A DNA stretch of 64,000 nucleotides from Aquimarina macrocephali JAMB N27 (GTDB taxonomy: Bacteria > Bacteroidota > Bacteroidia > Flavobacteriales > Flavobacteriaceae): the NCBI RefSeq assembly GCF_000520995.1, contig NZ_JACA01000007.1, positions 62,001 to 126,000 of the forward strand. The letters run 5' to 3'. The translations under genes and the position numbers were made by a program. Shown here in pieces: positions 62,995 through 64,000 of this stretch; position 1 is the stretch's first letter; each line of letters begins with the position of its first letter. The notes below the pieces were generated by a model. The model did not search any database and had not been told where the DNA came from. It worked only from the letters and a program-made list of their open reading frames with translations.

Positions 62995-63537
62995 TTTTCT
63001 ATTTATTAAATTAATATTGGTGCAATATCAATTTAATCTCTCCAACCAAGTAGTTGTTTTTGCTGAAGTATCGTTTGGCTTAGTTGAATTGTAAAATGTA
63101 CATCTTGATTTTATTTATTACCTTCATTTTAATCTTAGTTCGGATATTTCTTTAGCTTGCTGCTAACGTTTCGTGTAAGAAATGTAGGGCAGTTGATAAG
63201 CCATACAATTCGGGTTGGTACTAAGTCAAATATGAATATTAGGTGACTTTACAAATAACACAGACCTTTGGATTAAACACAAAAACCTATCTTTTCTTAC
63301 ATATTGTTATTTTCTGTAGCAACACGTAAAGAGTAAGCAATTAATTTTTTGAGTCTGTCTTTTATCTGATTGAGTAAAGCTCACCGTAACAGTCACGTCA
63401 GAGTCAAGTGCGTCTTCGCGTACCAGCTAGAAAACCTGTTGTAATGAAAAGCTTTAGTTATTGATTAAAAAATAGTATTCTAAAGTGTCATATTTTGAAA
63501 ACTATGGTAACTAAAATAGTAAAGACAAGCTTTAACA
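62995..63537. other. 543-bp intergenic region at the right end of the array
   Basis: It contains the right-most palindromic element (63160-63312). The rest, including GGTACTAAGTC-type repeat sequence and a more GC-rich patch (GTCACGTCAGAGTCAAGTGCG near 63400), carries no recognised gene. Confidence 0.4.
63160..63312. repeat. Cassette-boundary palindrome, right-most copy
   Basis: GCTAACGTTTCGTGTAAGAAAT (63162-63183) pairs imperfectly with TTTCTTACATATTGTTAT (63293-63310). It is ~90% identical to the element at 61258-61457 except for ~45 bases missing in the centre. Confidence 0.7.
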
Positions 63538-64000
63538 ATGAGAAAAGAACGTGAAACTATATTTCTTAATGCCTTAGAAGAAAATCAGGAGAAACTATTC
63601 AGAATTTGCTCGATTTATTCAAAAGACCATGAGGACGCTAAAGACCTTTTTCAAGAGGTTTTGGTTCATGTTTGGAGGTCGATGGCTACCTTTAAAGGTA
63701 ATTCATCTCTTAGTACATGGATGTTCAGAATAGCCTTAAACGTTTGCCTTCGTTTTAAATCCAAACACACTAAAAACCAAAATAGATTTATTAGACTAGA
63801 TAGTATAACTATTGAAAATTTTAGTTCGGAAGAAAGGATCGGAGGCGAGAATGAAAAATTAATTAGTCTAAGAAAATGTGTAAAAAAATTGAGTGAAGGT
63901 GATAAGGCGATTGTTGCGCTTTACCTGGAAGGATTAGCCTATAGGGAAATTTCTAGTATTCTAGGCCTGTCCGAAAATAACATAGCCGTAAAGGTTAAGC
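63538..64000 (+). CDS. ECF-type RNA polymerase sigma factor (partial, runs off the right edge)
   Basis: 154 codons visible from ATG 63538, MRKERETIFLNALEENQEKL onward. Sigma-70 region 2 is clear (DLFQEVLVHVWRSMATFKGNSSLSTWMFRIALNVC), and region 4 starts with KLSEGDKAIVALYLEGLAYREISSILGLSENNIAVKVK. Only these two regions are present, so it is an extracytoplasmic-function-type sigma factor. A cognate anti-sigma factor would be expected just outside the window. Confidence 0.9.
   Translation, partial: MRKERETIFLNALEENQEKLFRICSIYSKDHEDAKDLFQEVLVHVWRSMATFKGNSSLSTWMFRIALNVCLRFKSKHTKNQNRFIRLDSITIENFSSEERIGGENEKLISLRKCVKKLSEGDKAIVALYLEGLAYREISSILGLSENNIAVKVK

Noticed and set aside
52196-63312. Calling the region a true integron
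   Set aside because: No integron integrase or attI site is in the window and the palindrome cores do not match GTTRRRY/RYYYAAC closely; only the architecture is reported.
1-64000. tRNA or rRNA genes
   Set aside because: No cloverleaf-compatible T-loop/anticodon pattern or ribosomal RNA segment was recognised while reading through the window; a covariance search would be needed to be certain.

Overview
The window is AT-rich DNA of a marine-type Bacteroidota, most likely a member of the Flavobacteriaceae (Aquimarina-like gene content; this is inference from gene families, no ribosomal RNA is present). Supporting signs are menaquinone genes, BatA, DUF937, DUF6146 and DUF6787 families, DUF5916, HEIGH-type M57 peptidases, lipoproteins with short Cys-containing signals, and several copies of the Bacteroidota -7 promoter element TAnnTTTG. 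Shine-Dalgarno sequences are essentially absent, as expected for this phylum.

Positions 1-46.6 kb look like chromosomal backbone. After the tail of an acyl-CoA carboxylase gene come two peptidases (M14, M24) and a VWA/TonB-plug fusion protein. A leftward menaquinone operon follows (menA, MBL-fold hydrolase, menC, CPBP protease, menE), then a GH13 lipoprotein, two adjacent alpha/beta hydrolases, and a ferredoxin divergent from an acyl-CoA reductase followed by serC and serA. Next are folE-msrA, a DUF5916 protein, a LolD-like ATPase with an unusual membrane insertion, two tandemly duplicated secreted M57 peptidases, an AraC regulator with a membrane domain, a PhoX-like protein paired with a di-haem peroxidase, a GAF histidine kinase, a RhlE-type helicase, and batA with a dihydroorotase-like gene that lacks the metal-binding HxH.

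Positions 46.6-52.0 kb are accessory. Two decayed genes precede a compact rightward cluster: an isocyanide synthase (PvcA/IsnA family), an Fe(II)/2-oxoglutarate oxygenase (PvcB/IsnB family), an FAD-dependent halogenase-like enzyme, and a HAD phosphatase. It looks like a small isonitrile natural-product pathway with a possible halogenation step and is the strongest candidate for an undescribed system.

Positions 52.0-63.3 kb are a one-directional (leftward) array of unrelated small genes and mini-operons (toroid protein, SRPBCC, DUF2200, DUF1772/ferric-reductase/lipoprotein/AraC, GNAT, AraC fragment, DoxX/dioxygenase-like/LytTR, LprI, Lnt-like). Modules are separated by related, large imperfect palindromes ending in AAC/GTT cores. 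The layout resembles an integron cassette array, but no integrase is in the window and the cores do not match the attC consensus exactly. Two modules carry inactivating lesions. The window ends in a rightward ECF sigma factor gene cut by the edge.
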